DNA of 64,000 nt from JAXLVB01 sp046329195 (GTDB lineage Bacteria > Bacteroidota > Bacteroidia > Cytophagales > Spirosomataceae): positions 2,852,001 through 2,916,000 of the forward strand of contig JAXLVB010000001.1 of assembly GCA_046329195.1 (NCBI GenBank). The letters run 5' to 3'. Below, piece by piece: positions 52,994 to 61,889 of the stretch; position 1 is the first letter of the stretch, and each line of letters starts with the position of its first letter. The notes beneath the pieces were generated by a model, which worked only from the letters and a program-made list of their open reading frames with translations, did not search any database and was not told the origin of the DNA. A program made the position numbers and the translations under genes.

Positions 52994-53380
52994 ATGTCTA
53001 TCCTCAAATTTCCGTTGCGGTATGAAGGTTCTTTAGGTGAAAAAACACTTTATACCCTTTTTGATAGTGGAGCAACATTTTCCTGCGTAAACCCTGACTA
53101 CGTTGATGACTTAGAGAAATTGATTCCCTTACATCGCCCTAAGTTGGTGGCTACCGCCAATGAAGGACACTATATGGAAATCAAATATAGAGTAGTACTC
53201 GATTTCTATATTGACGATATTCCGCTGTCAGATGAATTTATGGTGGTTCCCAACCTTTCCGAAGAAGCTATTTTGGGTGTAGCTACGCTTCAAAAATGGC
53301 GAATTAAGCTTGATTTTGAACACGACACCGTTTATGTAGATCCAAAAGTAGCCAAATTGATGTTAAAACAACTCAAATAA
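52994..53380 (+). CDS. Retropepsin-like aspartic protease domain protein
   Basis: 128 residues (MSILKFPLRYEGSLGE). The active-site triad appears in LYTLFDSGATFSCV (Asp-Ser-Gly, about 25-34), and the ILGVATLQKWRIKLDFEHDTVYVDP segment with the second strand and the hydrophobic-Gly pattern follows. One monomer half of this size would dimerise like retroviral proteases. Not secreted. Family function in bacteria is largely unknown. Start chosen from the -7 box upstream. Confidence 0.85.
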   Translation: MSILKFPLRYEGSLGEKTLYTLFDSGATFSCVNPDYVDDLEKLIPLHRPKLVATANEGHYMEIKYRVVLDFYIDDIPLSDEFMVVPNLSEEAILGVATLQKWRIKLDFEHDTVYVDPKVAKLMLKQLK

Positions 53381-53383
53381 GTC

Positions 53384-53722
53384 TCAGTGTGGGTCTCCTT
53401 CTTTCAGACAGCAGCCGTGTACTTCTTCCCGTTTCTGAACGTCGGCTTTTAGCTCGTCGGCGTCGTAGCCTATCGAAACGATGAATTTTTTAAGTTGCTC
53501 CTTTGTGGTTTTTTTAGGGTGATAAACTACCTCTATGGCCTTGGTTTTGAGGTTGATACGTACGTCTTTTACTCCTTTTTCGTAAGCAATACTTTTGGCT
53601 AATCGGTATTCGCAACTACCACAAATTCTACTGCTTTTGATTTGGCATGACTGTAGTTCTTCTGCATTGTGAATAAGCAGAGGAAAGGCAAACGTCACCT
53701 GCAAAAACTCGCTTCGTTTCAT
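53384..53722 (-). CDS. HMA-like heavy-metal-associated domain protein
   Basis: 112 residues. Hydrophobic N-terminus (FLQVTFAFPLLIHN) may be a weak signal. The core CGSCEYRLAKSIAYEKGVKDVRINLKTKAIEVVYHPKKTT has the CxxC of HMA domains and the beta-alpha-beta-beta-alpha-beta pattern, continued by KFIVSIGYDADE. The C-terminal tail adds GCC, another potential metal site. Probably a periplasmic copper chaperone-like protein belonging with the metal locus downstream. Confidence 0.8.
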   Translation of the reverse strand: MKRSEFLQVTFAFPLLIHNAEELQSCQIKSSRICGSCEYRLAKSIAYEKGVKDVRINLKTKAIEVVYHPKKTTKEQLKKFIVSIGYDADELKADVQKREEVHGCCLKEGDPH

Positions 53723-53767
53723 GGATAGAGGTAGTTTATCAATTTATTGAACAACGGTAGAATAGGC

Positions 53768-54580
53768 TTATTTCTTACTTTTTTGCTTTTCTTTATCAAA
53801 AAGCGGTTTCAGACCCATGTCATACATTTCGAGCATCATGTCGGCTACAATTTTGTCCGTTTTGCTCACTGAGCCAGCATTGTAAGGTGGTTTTGGATCG
53901 TACTCTAAATCTAGCATAACTCCCTTGGTGTATTTTTCACCCATGAGCTCGTTCATGATGCCCAGCGCCATGTCCATACCCGCCGTAACGCCCGCCGAAG
54001 TCCAGTACTTGCCGTCACGAACGTAGCGTTCGGGATGGTAAGTAGCGCCGTACATTTTCATGATTTCGGCGGCACGATACCAGTTGCAAGATACATTTTT
54101 TCCGTCTAACAATCCAGTTGCCCCCAAAATCCACCCGCCTGTACACACACTGGTGGTATAAAGAGAGGTTTTGTCAATTTTCCGAATCCAGTTCAGCACC
54201 GTGGTATCTTGCGTTTGCATAAAGGTTTCTTTGGCTCCGCCCGGTATGATTAAGATGTCTAACTTTTCTACGTCGGCAATAGATTTATCCACTTGTACTT
54301 TCAATCCACGCTGATTTTTGACAAACCCTTTTTGTTTGGCCACAAAGAAAATATCAACGCCCATCAGTTCAGACAAAACTTGATAAGGCCCGATAGCATC
54401 GAGGGTATTATAGCCGTCATAGACGTAAACGCCAATGGTTTTAATAGGTATTTTGGGCTTAGTCATGATAATTTGCATCATTTCTTCGTGACGCTTGGCA
54501 TCGTCAGGCTGTTGAGCAAAAGAGGAACTAACTACTCCTAAGAGTAAAATACAGACTAAGAGGATTTTAGGTTGTTTCAT
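53768..54580 (-). CDS. Exported DJ-1/PfpI family protein
   Basis: 270 residues with signal peptide MKQPKILLVCILLLGVVSSSFAQ. The DJ-1 fold has IGVYVYDGYNTLDAIGPYQVLSELM near the N-terminus, LIIPGGAKETF, the nucleophile elbow TTSVCTGGWILGATGLL with Cys (about 145), and a conserved acidic and His (YHPERYVRDGKYWTSAGVTAG). Could act on glyoxal-type or metal-bound thiols in the periplasm, unproven. Located at the end of the metal locus and after the 43-aa CPPC peptide gene. Confidence 0.85.
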   Translation of the reverse strand: MKQPKILLVCILLLGVVSSSFAQQPDDAKRHEEMMQIIMTKPKIPIKTIGVYVYDGYNTLDAIGPYQVLSELMGVDIFFVAKQKGFVKNQRGLKVQVDKSIADVEKLDILIIPGGAKETFMQTQDTTVLNWIRKIDKTSLYTTSVCTGGWILGATGLLDGKNVSCNWYRAAEIMKMYGATYHPERYVRDGKYWTSAGVTAGMDMALGIMNELMGEKYTKGVMLDLEYDPKPPYNAGSVSKTDKIVADMMLEMYDMGLKPLFDKEKQKSKK

Positions 54581-54613
54581 GGGGTGAAATGTTTAGATAA
54601 AAGAAAAATAGGT

Positions 54614-54745
54614 TTAGGTTCCCACCGTATCACAAGGCGGGCACTGAAAGTAAGCCTTCTTGAGGTTGAGGGTGGTGCGGTCTTGGGCGTTTGACAAACC
54701 AAAGCCAACGGCAAAAAACAGTAGGGTGAAAATAAAAGCCTTCAT
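54614..54745 (-). CDS. 43-residue exported peptide with CPPC motif
   Basis: A small gene between the DJ-1 gene and the TonB receptor. It reads M-K-A-F-I-F-T-L-L-F-F-A-V-G-F-G-L-S-N-A then QDRTTLNLKKAYFQCPPCDTVGT. A complete signal peptide ends at ANA|QD, leaving about 23 residues with a CPPC at residues 35-38. It may be a short metal-binding or redox peptide, or the N-terminal remnant of a longer Cys-rich protein. No homologue can be named. Confidence 0.6.
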   Translation of the reverse strand: MKAFIFTLLFFAVGFGLSNAQDRTTLNLKKAYFQCPPCDTVGT

Positions 54746-54766
54746 GGTATTGTGTAGGGGATATTA

Positions 54767-57139
54767 CTAAAACCCAACATTCAGGGTGACACCCAGTGTG
54801 CGTGGAGGAGCCATACGAACAGTACGACCAAAGCTGGTATCGCCAGAACCATACATGAGGTAGCGAGAATTACCAAGGTTTTGTACCCAAAATGAGAAAT
54901 TCATACTAGCCACTTGGAGATTGACTCGGGTGTTTATCAGGCTATAGCTTGGTTGCTGGAGTGTATTTTGCAAATCGGTGTAGTAACTACCAATACTGCG
55001 AACTTCACCTCGTAAACTTAATTTAGCCGCCTTTGAAAGAGGAATGCCATATTGAGCTGCTAGATAAAGGGTATGACTGGGCGCATTGGTAAGTTTATTG
55101 TTAGAAACATCTATTTTTTGCTCAGCATAGGTAACAAAATTCAGGCGAGTAAGCGTAAAATTTTGGTACTTACCGTGGTTGATGCCTAGGCTTGCGTCAA
55201 TCTCTAAGTTTTTGACAGGCAGAAAGTTAGCGTCAATCTCTACGCCTTTGGTTTGAACATCGCCTAAGTTTTCACGAGCATACGTAAACGGTGCTACGAG
55301 GTTATAAAATTGTAGGTCTTTCCAGTTGATGAGAAAAAGGTTTAAGCCAAATCTGGCTTTGTTATCAAATGCAGTGGCTTTTAGACCTACCTCAAAATTA
55401 TCCGAAAATTCGGGTTTGAACGTCTGCGATACACCTGCGGGCAATCGTTGGGCATTGATACCACCAGTTCGGAAGCCTCTAGTATAGCTCACAAATACAC
55501 TTGACTTCGTTCCGATTTTATAGTTCAGAGCAAACTTAGGCGATAGAGCAGTGTAGTTGCTCGAAACGGTGGTGTCAGGCTTTATAAAACTCAAGACACC
55601 TCCTGAAAATACAGCATCCCCAAAACCATTGAATACCGACTTACGGTTCTCGTTGTCGTAGCGCAAGCCTGCCGTTAGTTCAATAGATGGCGTGATTTTA
55701 TAGCCTACTTGACCAAACAGTGCTATGCCACTATTGATGCTTTTATTACGGAAAGCAGAATACATACCCGGCGCTAACTCATAGGCCAAATTGGTGGTAG
55801 GTTCGTAGCCAGTTTGGGCAAAATAATAAACCCCTGCTGAGTACGAAAGGGGCGAGGCTGCTTTGTTTGAGTTGATTCGGACTTCTTGACTAAACACCTG
55901 CTGAGGGGGCAGTAATTCGCCAATTTCTTTTTCACGAAACGAATGGTAATACCCCGGAAAGTCAATGTCTTTGTACGCCATCCGAATGTTTTGGAACGCC
56001 AAAATGGAGGTTAGTGTATAGCCCGAACCGTAATACTTGAGATTTAATGAGGAGTTGATGATATTGCGCTTGTGGGTACCGATGCGGGTCAAGTAAATCT
56101 TATCAGGATTAGCAAAGGCTATCTTTTCATTGGCAACACTGAGCATAAATCCAGTGGCATCTGAGCGGTCAGCTTGAGCTTTTATGTTGAGGGTAGCACT
56201 GAAATTACTGCTCGGCAACCAACGTAAAAAAGCATTACCATACAAGCTTTGTTCGTCGCCCACCCGAGCGCCTTGGATGTTTTTTTCCGTTTTGCCTAAG
56301 CCTGTAGTGTCGTTTTTCTCGAAGCCGTGGCGTTGATTAAAAACACCGTTGATTCCAAAAAATAATTTGTCTTTTACAAGGGGCGTTTTGAAGCCCACAT
56401 TATAACGCTGTATGCCTAAATTCCCTACGGTTGCTTCGGCAAATCCAGTTGTTCGATTGGTGGGTTTCTTCGTGATGATGTTCACTACACCTCCCATCGC
56501 ATTTCTCCCAAAAAGTGTTCCTTGAGGGCCTCTAAGCACTTCAATTCGTTCGATATCAGCTAATTGAAATCCATTGGCAAGAATGTCCAGCGAGTTGACG
56601 TCGTCCACATAGGTAGCTACGGCAGGATTTTCGCTAAATACTTGGATGCCACGAATAGACTGAATCTGCTGAAACGCCACACCCAGCTCTTGATACAAAA
56701 AGTTGGGTACAATGGCTGTTAAATTGCGTAATTCCAAAATACGGGCTTCCTCTACCTTTTTGCCCGAAATTGAAGTGACGGCTATGGGTGTATTCAAGAC
56801 GTTTTGTTCAGTTTTATCAGCCGTTACCACCACTTCGCTTAACTCTTGTGAACTTTCGTGGAGGACAACATCTAGGTTGGTTTGACCTTTTACGGCTACC
56901 GTCTGAATTTTAGTAGCATAGCCAACGGCACTCATCGAAACGGTATATTGGCCATTGGCCAAGCTGATTTCAAATGCTCCGTTTTTGTCGGTGGCTGCTC
57001 CTTTGGGCGTATTCAAAACCACCACCGATGCTCCTACGAGACCTTCGCCAGTTGAGGTTTTGATGGTACCCTTGATAGATTGAGCAAAAATGGGGCTCAT
57101 CATCAGTACATTAAGTACAACTAATACACTTTGTCTCAT
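54767..57139 (-). CDS. TonB-dependent receptor with CarboxypepD_reg domain
   Basis: 790 residues from the Met at 57139, signal peptide ending SPIFAQ. The CarboxypepD-reg-like domain (GTIKTSTGEGLVGASVVVLNTPKGAATDKNGAF, about 20-90) precedes the plug (IAVTSISGKKVEEARILELRNLTAIVPNFLYQELG ... GPQGTLFGRNAMGGVVNIITKKPTN) and a full barrel ending GVTLNVGF with the C-terminal Phe. The locus suggests uptake of a metal complex, possibly copper. Its long upstream in-frame extension (57214) is rejected because it precedes the signal peptide. Confidence 0.93.
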   Translation of the reverse strand: MRQSVLVVLNVLMMSPIFAQSIKGTIKTSTGEGLVGASVVVLNTPKGAATDKNGAFEISLANGQYTVSMSAVGYATKIQTVAVKGQTNLDVVLHESSQELSEVVVTADKTEQNVLNTPIAVTSISGKKVEEARILELRNLTAIVPNFLYQELGVAFQQIQSIRGIQVFSENPAVATYVDDVNSLDILANGFQLADIERIEVLRGPQGTLFGRNAMGGVVNIITKKPTNRTTGFAEATVGNLGIQRYNVGFKTPLVKDKLFFGINGVFNQRHGFEKNDTTGLGKTEKNIQGARVGDEQSLYGNAFLRWLPSSNFSATLNIKAQADRSDATGFMLSVANEKIAFANPDKIYLTRIGTHKRNIINSSLNLKYYGSGYTLTSILAFQNIRMAYKDIDFPGYYHSFREKEIGELLPPQQVFSQEVRINSNKAASPLSYSAGVYYFAQTGYEPTTNLAYELAPGMYSAFRNKSINSGIALFGQVGYKITPSIELTAGLRYDNENRKSVFNGFGDAVFSGGVLSFIKPDTTVSSNYTALSPKFALNYKIGTKSSVFVSYTRGFRTGGINAQRLPAGVSQTFKPEFSDNFEVGLKATAFDNKARFGLNLFLINWKDLQFYNLVAPFTYARENLGDVQTKGVEIDANFLPVKNLEIDASLGINHGKYQNFTLTRLNFVTYAEQKIDVSNNKLTNAPSHTLYLAAQYGIPLSKAAKLSLRGEVRSIGSYYTDLQNTLQQPSYSLINTRVNLQVASMNFSFWVQNLGNSRYLMYGSGDTSFGRTVRMAPPRTLGVTLNVGF

Positions 57140-57405
57140 GTGAAATTTATTTTTTGATTTACGATAGGTGAACCCCGAAGGACCATGAATTACATAGCCC
57201 TTTAAACCTATCAAGACTTAGTCAAGTAGGTGGAGTTCCTGAATTTTTAATGTTATTGAAAGAAAAATCAACCCTTAAGTAGCCGACTTAGCAGTTATTC
57301 TGAAATAAAATTCAACCAATCCAAGATTGGGCTCAACAAAGCCACGCTTCTGCTAAGTGAACACTTGGCACGGTTTGCATTGAGAAAGGGATAAGAAGAT
57401 AGAAA

Positions 57406-57798
57406 TCAAACCCAAGAAGGTGGGTGAAAAATGCCCATAGGCGTTCCTTCGGAGAGAGAGGATAGGTAAGGAACCTGAGGGCTTTCGATGCGATATGACC
57501 AGACGGTAGGCTGGAAGTCAAACGAGTAAGCCGTGAGTGTAGCAGGTACTTCAAACAATTGCTTGAAGAAATCTCGCTCGGCTTGGCGTTGTTCTTGTTC
57601 TTGGGCAGCGGCAATGCGCTTAGCCAAGTAGCACTTGCCATCGCAGTGCAGTTGGGGTTTATCCCGATTGACGCACAAGTAGTTTTTGATATAATCTTTG
57701 CGGAGTTGGTAGTCTAGGTACACAAGCGGAATCACCAGCGAGCGCATCAGCATGAGCATCGCTAGTAAAACTAATCCGATTTGTGTATGACGTTTCAT
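57406..57798 (-). CDS. Small membrane-anchored protein with Cys motif, unknown function
   Basis: 130 residues from the Met at 57798. A hydrophobic helix (QIGLVLLAMLMLMRSLVIPLVYLDYQL) anchors it. After it comes NYLCVNRDKPQLHCDGKCYLAKRI with three Cys, a pattern I recognise from short Bacteroidetes proteins encoded near copper or haem genes. The rest is Gln/Glu-rich helix and then a Pro-rich tail. Probably a membrane-tethered metal-handling accessory, by inference from location. Confidence 0.7.
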   Translation of the reverse strand: MKRHTQIGLVLLAMLMLMRSLVIPLVYLDYQLRKDYIKNYLCVNRDKPQLHCDGKCYLAKRIAAAQEQEQRQAERDFFKQLFEVPATLTAYSFDFQPTVWSYRIESPQVPYLSSLSEGTPMGIFHPPSWV

Positions 57799-57964
57799 TC
57801 TAATCCTTGAACACATTTAGTTTATATTCTTCAGCAAGCACTTTCAGGTATAAGTATTTGTTTATCAGTATTTTACGATTAACTGATAACGGTTAACTAA
57901 TAACGCTTAGGTACTTACCTTAATAAACTTGTCTTATGTTAGTAGTTGTCTTATTGTTAGTTGC

Positions 57965-59506
57965 TTACCAGGGGCTACTTTCTGTTTTTCCGCATTTAGC
58001 CGAATTTTTTCCGAAAAAAGGATTTATCGTATCCGTAGATTTTTCACTAATCCAATAGCCTGCTTGGCTGGGGCTTGCTTTCGTACAATGCACATAGTAC
58101 AGCGGTTTTTCGATGACCTGAAAGGCTTTCAGCAAACGGCGTAAGTCTTTAGAAACATCGCCAAAGTGATCTCGCTGGTGCTGCACAGATTGGGTCTCAC
58201 TGATATGCTCGGTATTAAAGCTTAACTCTTCGTAGATTTTCTCGTAAAATGCCTTCTGTACGGGTGACAATAAGCTCTTGTTGAGATTGTCGAGCAAATT
58301 GAGCAGCAGCGCAGCAGCCTTGCTGGCTTCGGTGCCATTGTCTGCTCCCATCGCATTTTTGATGTCAAAGTAGTAGCCAAGCATTTTCCGAAAACTGTTT
58401 TTGAGGGCTTCGTTGCTCACTTTCAAATCCGCTTTTTCCCAGTCGGCATCGGTATAGTTGGCAAAGGCCGCCTCAACAGGCGCAGGAGCATATTCGGCAA
58501 AGCGGGCTTCTTTGATGAACGACTCGTCGTTGAGGGTGTTCAAAAAAGCAATGATTTGGGCTTTTTCGTCCTTACTGAGCGCAATGCCCAAACGTCCGTT
58601 TTGTTTGAGCAATGGGTCGAGGCTGGGGCTGTCTTCCACACCTGAATCGTAATGGTCAAGCACTTCTTCGAGGGTACCCAAGCGGCCGTCGTGCATGTAG
58701 GGAGCCGTAAAGGCCAAATTGCGTAGGCTTGGTACTTTAAACTTATATCGGTCGCTCTCGTTGAGGGTAACATCGTAGCGACCAACGTCAGTGTTTAGGG
58801 CTGCTTTCAAGCCATTATTGCGATGGCTGAAATCCGAAAAAAGTACCCCAGCATGGCAAGAAGTGCATTTTTGTTCAAACAGTTTCATACCTTTTTGCTC
58901 CGTTTCGCTTAGTGGCTCGCCTTGCGAGATAAACTTATCGTAGCGACTATTGGCCGAAACCATCGTGAGCATAAACTGCGAAAGCGCCTTCAGAAACCGC
59001 TCCGAGTTGATTTCGGTTGAGCCAAAAGCTTTTTCAAACAGCGGTGGATATTGTTTGGTAGAGCGCAATTTATCTAATACGTTGGCCAGCGTTTCGTCCA
59101 TTTCGGCTGGGTTTTGAAGCGGCGACACAGGAAACAAGTCGAGGTCATGCACGCCGCCGTCCCAGCCAAAGTCTTTTGACCACGCCAAGTTGAACAGCGG
59201 CATCGAATTGCGCTTGGTGAGTAGGTCGTTAATCCCGTGACTCAGCGCATGACCATGCTGCGTAAATCCTGCCGATTGCTGATGGCAACTGGCACAACTC
59301 ACGGTATTGTCTTTAGAAAGTAACGCATCATAAAACAGGGTTTTGCCCAGAGCGATGCCGTCGGTACTGAGCGGATTGCTGGCAAAATGATACGTTGGTT
59401 TCGGAAAATGGCTAGGTGCTTGAAACAAAGGTTGTTCCTCTGCCAGTCGAAACGACAGCAGAAGCACAAGACCCACAGCACCCAAAAGATAGTTAATGCG
59501 CAACAT
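57965..59506 (-). CDS. Di-haem cytochrome c peroxidase/MbnH-like with C-terminal DUF3347-like extension
   Basis: 513 residues. N-terminal hydrophobic segment, then two haem sites: SCASCHQQSAG (Cys71/Cys74/His75) and KCTSCHAGVLF (about 210), the MauG/CcpA order, followed by KFKVPSLRNLAFTAPYMHDGRLGTLEE. The catalytic part ends at about residue 338, as in the paralogue at 62932. The remaining 175 residues resemble DUF3347: YYFDIKNAMGADN, EHISETQSVQHQRDHFGDVSKDLRRLLKAF, then YVHCTKAS...GYWISEK...INPFFGKNSAKCG; the usual CPM of DUF3347 is altered. Fusion of both is unusual. Likely modifies or serves the MbnP encoded directly upstream. Confidence 0.88.
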   Translation of the reverse strand: MLRINYLLGAVGLVLLLSFRLAEEQPLFQAPSHFPKPTYHFASNPLSTDGIALGKTLFYDALLSKDNTVSCASCHQQSAGFTQHGHALSHGINDLLTKRNSMPLFNLAWSKDFGWDGGVHDLDLFPVSPLQNPAEMDETLANVLDKLRSTKQYPPLFEKAFGSTEINSERFLKALSQFMLTMVSANSRYDKFISQGEPLSETEQKGMKLFEQKCTSCHAGVLFSDFSHRNNGLKAALNTDVGRYDVTLNESDRYKFKVPSLRNLAFTAPYMHDGRLGTLEEVLDHYDSGVEDSPSLDPLLKQNGRLGIALSKDEKAQIIAFLNTLNDESFIKEARFAEYAPAPVEAAFANYTDADWEKADLKVSNEALKNSFRKMLGYYFDIKNAMGADNGTEASKAAALLLNLLDNLNKSLLSPVQKAFYEKIYEELSFNTEHISETQSVQHQRDHFGDVSKDLRRLLKAFQVIEKPLYYVHCTKASPSQAGYWISEKSTDTINPFFGKNSAKCGKTESSPW

Positions 59507-59530
59507 CCGTGTAATATCCGTTAAGACGAA

Positions 59531-60352
59531 TTATTTCATGCCCAAGGCTACTTTACTTTCGCTCGATTTGGGAGTCTCTTTTTTGAAACCTTCAAAGGAG
59601 AACATCTGCGTGTAGTTGTCGGCAACGTTTTTAGAGTATGGACCAGCCATTACGGTCGGGTTTTTGGCCAAATCTACATTGGTAGTGCCGTTGAACAATT
59701 TAGAAGCATCGGCTTGTACCTCAATTTGAGCCGTTTGTTCGGCTTTGATTTTGAGTTTTCCACCAAAATCTAAGTTAGCTTGCTTGATGTTATTGAGGGT
59801 CTTTTTGTCGCCAATGCCGCCAAACAAGCCAATGTGGTACATAAAAATCGGCTCTTTGCGGTTGCCTGTAAGCTGAATTTGAGGCGAAGTACCTTCCATT
59901 TTTACGAAGATATAGCCCGAATTCCAAGCCCAATACATGTCTTTGCCTTCGCCGCCTACGTCGAGGCAGCCTTTGCGTTGACCGATTTCGGAGGCGCTAC
60001 GGGTGCTATCAACACCAATCACAAAGCGCAAACCTACATAACTGCCTTTTGGGATGTTGTTGAGCGTAATGGTTTGCGTTTCGGGGCGGTTTTCCCGTAC
60101 CAAGAAGTAACTTTCGTCTTGTGGTACTACATACGAAGAGCCATCCTTTCTGACTAATTCGAGATTACTGACATAGTATTGAAAAAGCGATACCTTAAAT
60201 TCGTTACCAGAAGCGTTGGTATAACTTTTGGTATTGAGCACCAGGTCTTCGCTGCCAACTCTATTGTCGAAATGGATAGAAAGTGAGCCTGTTTTTTGAG
60301 CATTTGCCAAAGATGCCACTAAGAAGCAGCAAGCAAAGAATAGTTTTTTCAT
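59531..60352 (-). CDS. MbnP family copper-binding protein
   Basis: 273 residues from the Met at 60352. Signal peptide MKKLFFACCFLVASLANA. The mature beta-sandwich has SIHFDNRVGSEDLVLN and the characteristic GKDMYWAWNSGYIFVKMEG segment around residue 139, whose Trp residues are the kind converted to kynurenine in MbnP by the partner peroxidase MbnH. A Cys lies in QRKGCLDVGG just before. In methanotrophs this pair binds copper beside methanobactin genes; here no such genes are visible. The di-haem gene follows 24 bp later on the same strand. Confidence 0.9.
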   Translation of the reverse strand: MKKLFFACCFLVASLANAQKTGSLSIHFDNRVGSEDLVLNTKSYTNASGNEFKVSLFQYYVSNLELVRKDGSSYVVPQDESYFLVRENRPETQTITLNNIPKGSYVGLRFVIGVDSTRSASEIGQRKGCLDVGGEGKDMYWAWNSGYIFVKMEGTSPQIQLTGNRKEPIFMYHIGLFGGIGDKKTLNNIKQANLDFGGKLKIKAEQTAQIEVQADASKLFNGTTNVDLAKNPTVMAGPYSKNVADNYTQMFSFEGFKKETPKSSESKVALGMK

Positions 60353-60356
60353 TGGA

Positions 60357-61472
60357 TTATGGGTTTGAAACAAGAATTAGTTTGGGTGTTTTTTTTGATT
60401 TTACTTTTCGCCGCCACCACAGTAAGAACCCTGTAATGGCTAGCAAACCGGGGGTAAGTCCTATAATGACGTATAGAATTTTGATACCAACGCCACCATA
60501 ATTACCCACGTGCAGTGGGAAAAACGTATCTTTGATGCGAGTCCAAGTGTCTTGTTGGTCATAACGAGTCACGCCCACTACTTGACCTGTGAAGGCGTTG
60601 ATAGCCACTTCGTTACTGCCGCCAGTAATGAGACTTTGGCCAACCAAGTAGCCGCTTATGCTAAAATTTCGCTCCGGTTGCGTGGGCAAATAGACATACG
60701 ATGGCACGAGTTCGGGCAGAAGCCGAGTGGCTTGAGCATACAAGCCGTCTAGCGACACCTTCGCCAAGGTATTGGGTTTGGTCGGAATCACTTCTCGTTG
60801 CCAAACGCTCGCTTCAAAAGCAAACAGGTTCATCCAGAAGCCTGTGAAGAAAATGATGACATTCAGTACCAGCGACCACACGCCCACTATTCGGTGCAAG
60901 TCCGACGAAATGGTACGCCAGTTTTTGCGATTGATGCTTACTTGGAAGGTGAGTACTTTCCAGATGAATTTTCGATAAACCAATACGCCTGTCAGTATTG
61001 AAATAAGCATGGTAATGCCAAAAATAGCCGTGAGGGCTGCGCCGGGCATTCCAAGATGGAACGAAAAATGAAACTGAAAAATCCATTCTATCCAGCCTAC
61101 TTCTAAGTCGTCGCTGCGGCCTCGGCGTAAGATTTCGCCGGTGTAGGGATTGAGGCTAACAGCCCCTAAATCGTATGAAACGAGGCGGGCGTCGTTGAGG
61201 TACAGCCGAAACTGGTGTGCCTCCGAAGCCGTAGCTTCGGGGTTGAGCCAAGCGATGCCGTCGAGGTCTGGATATTGCGAGGTAATGAGTTGATACTGTT
61301 TATCGAGCGAAAGCTTATGGCCTTGCGGCGTTACGTGGTGCATCGGTGGATACAGCCATTCGTCAAGCTCTTCTCTAAATACCAACAACGAGCCACTCAG
61401 CCCCAACAAGAGCAGAAAGATACCGGTGATAAGGCCAAACCACGTATGGATTTTAAAGAGTTTTCGATACAT
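60357..61472 (-). CDS. PepSY-associated transmembrane protein
   Basis: 371 residues with about four membrane helices: KIHTWFGLITGIFLLLLGLSGSLLVF at the N-terminus, LGMPGAALTAIFGITMLISILTGVLVY near 145-170, SLVLNVIIFFTGFWMNLFAF near 205 and IKILYVIIGLTPGLLAITGFLLW at the C-terminus. His residues in helix 1 (KIHTW) and at HFSFHLGM plus HRIVG and FPLHVGNYG are in positions that bind haem b in PepSY reductases. It probably moves electrons for metal reduction or for the neighbouring di-haem enzymes. It ends 4 bp before the mbnP start. Confidence 0.9.
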   Translation of the reverse strand: MYRKLFKIHTWFGLITGIFLLLLGLSGSLLVFREELDEWLYPPMHHVTPQGHKLSLDKQYQLITSQYPDLDGIAWLNPEATASEAHQFRLYLNDARLVSYDLGAVSLNPYTGEILRRGRSDDLEVGWIEWIFQFHFSFHLGMPGAALTAIFGITMLISILTGVLVYRKFIWKVLTFQVSINRKNWRTISSDLHRIVGVWSLVLNVIIFFTGFWMNLFAFEASVWQREVIPTKPNTLAKVSLDGLYAQATRLLPELVPSYVYLPTQPERNFSISGYLVGQSLITGGSNEVAINAFTGQVVGVTRYDQQDTWTRIKDTFFPLHVGNYGGVGIKILYVIIGLTPGLLAITGFLLWWRRKVKSKKTPKLILVSNP

Positions 61473-61504
61473 CAGGATTGTGATTCACAGCGGTAAAAGA
61501 GGTG

Positions 61505-61879
61505 TTAATGATGACATTTTTCCATCACTTCATGGAATCGGTCATGTAAGGCAAAAATGGCTTTTTTGATGTCAGCTTCAGGTTTTTTGGCCTTCACCAT
61601 TTCTTCCAACTCTTTTGATTCTTTGGCGAGTAATTCAACAGATTCTTTCACGCCTTTTTTCTGATAATCGGTGGGGATGGGCGATTTTTGTAAAAGACTG
61701 GCTTTTTGGGCTAAATCAGCAGCGTTTTTCATAACGGGCTGTAAGTCACCATTTTCGGCAGGGTGAAAACTCATGGCCATTACCGAATGATATTCGTCTA
61801 ATTCTTTCCAGCTTGCTTTTTGTGCAGAAACGGATACAGAAATTAAGACTAAAGCGAAGAGAGTAAGGAGTTGGTTCAT
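61505..61879 (-). CDS. Small exported helical protein of the copper locus
   Basis: 124 residues with signal peptide ending VSVSAQ. The mature part is a four-helix-like bundle: WKELDEYHSVMAMSFHPAENGDLQPVMKN, ELLAKESKELEEMVKAKKP and ALHDRFHEVMEKCHH. Conserved-looking Met, His and Cys positions (HSVMAMSFH; FHEVMEKCHH) suggest metal binding, as in other small helical proteins near DUF3347/MbnP genes. I do not know a named family. It is 11 bp after the outer-membrane gene. Confidence 0.7.
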   Translation of the reverse strand: MNQLLTLFALVLISVSVSAQKASWKELDEYHSVMAMSFHPAENGDLQPVMKNAADLAQKASLLQKSPIPTDYQKKGVKESVELLAKESKELEEMVKAKKPEADIKKAIFALHDRFHEVMEKCHH

Positions 61880-61889
61880 GTAGATGCAA

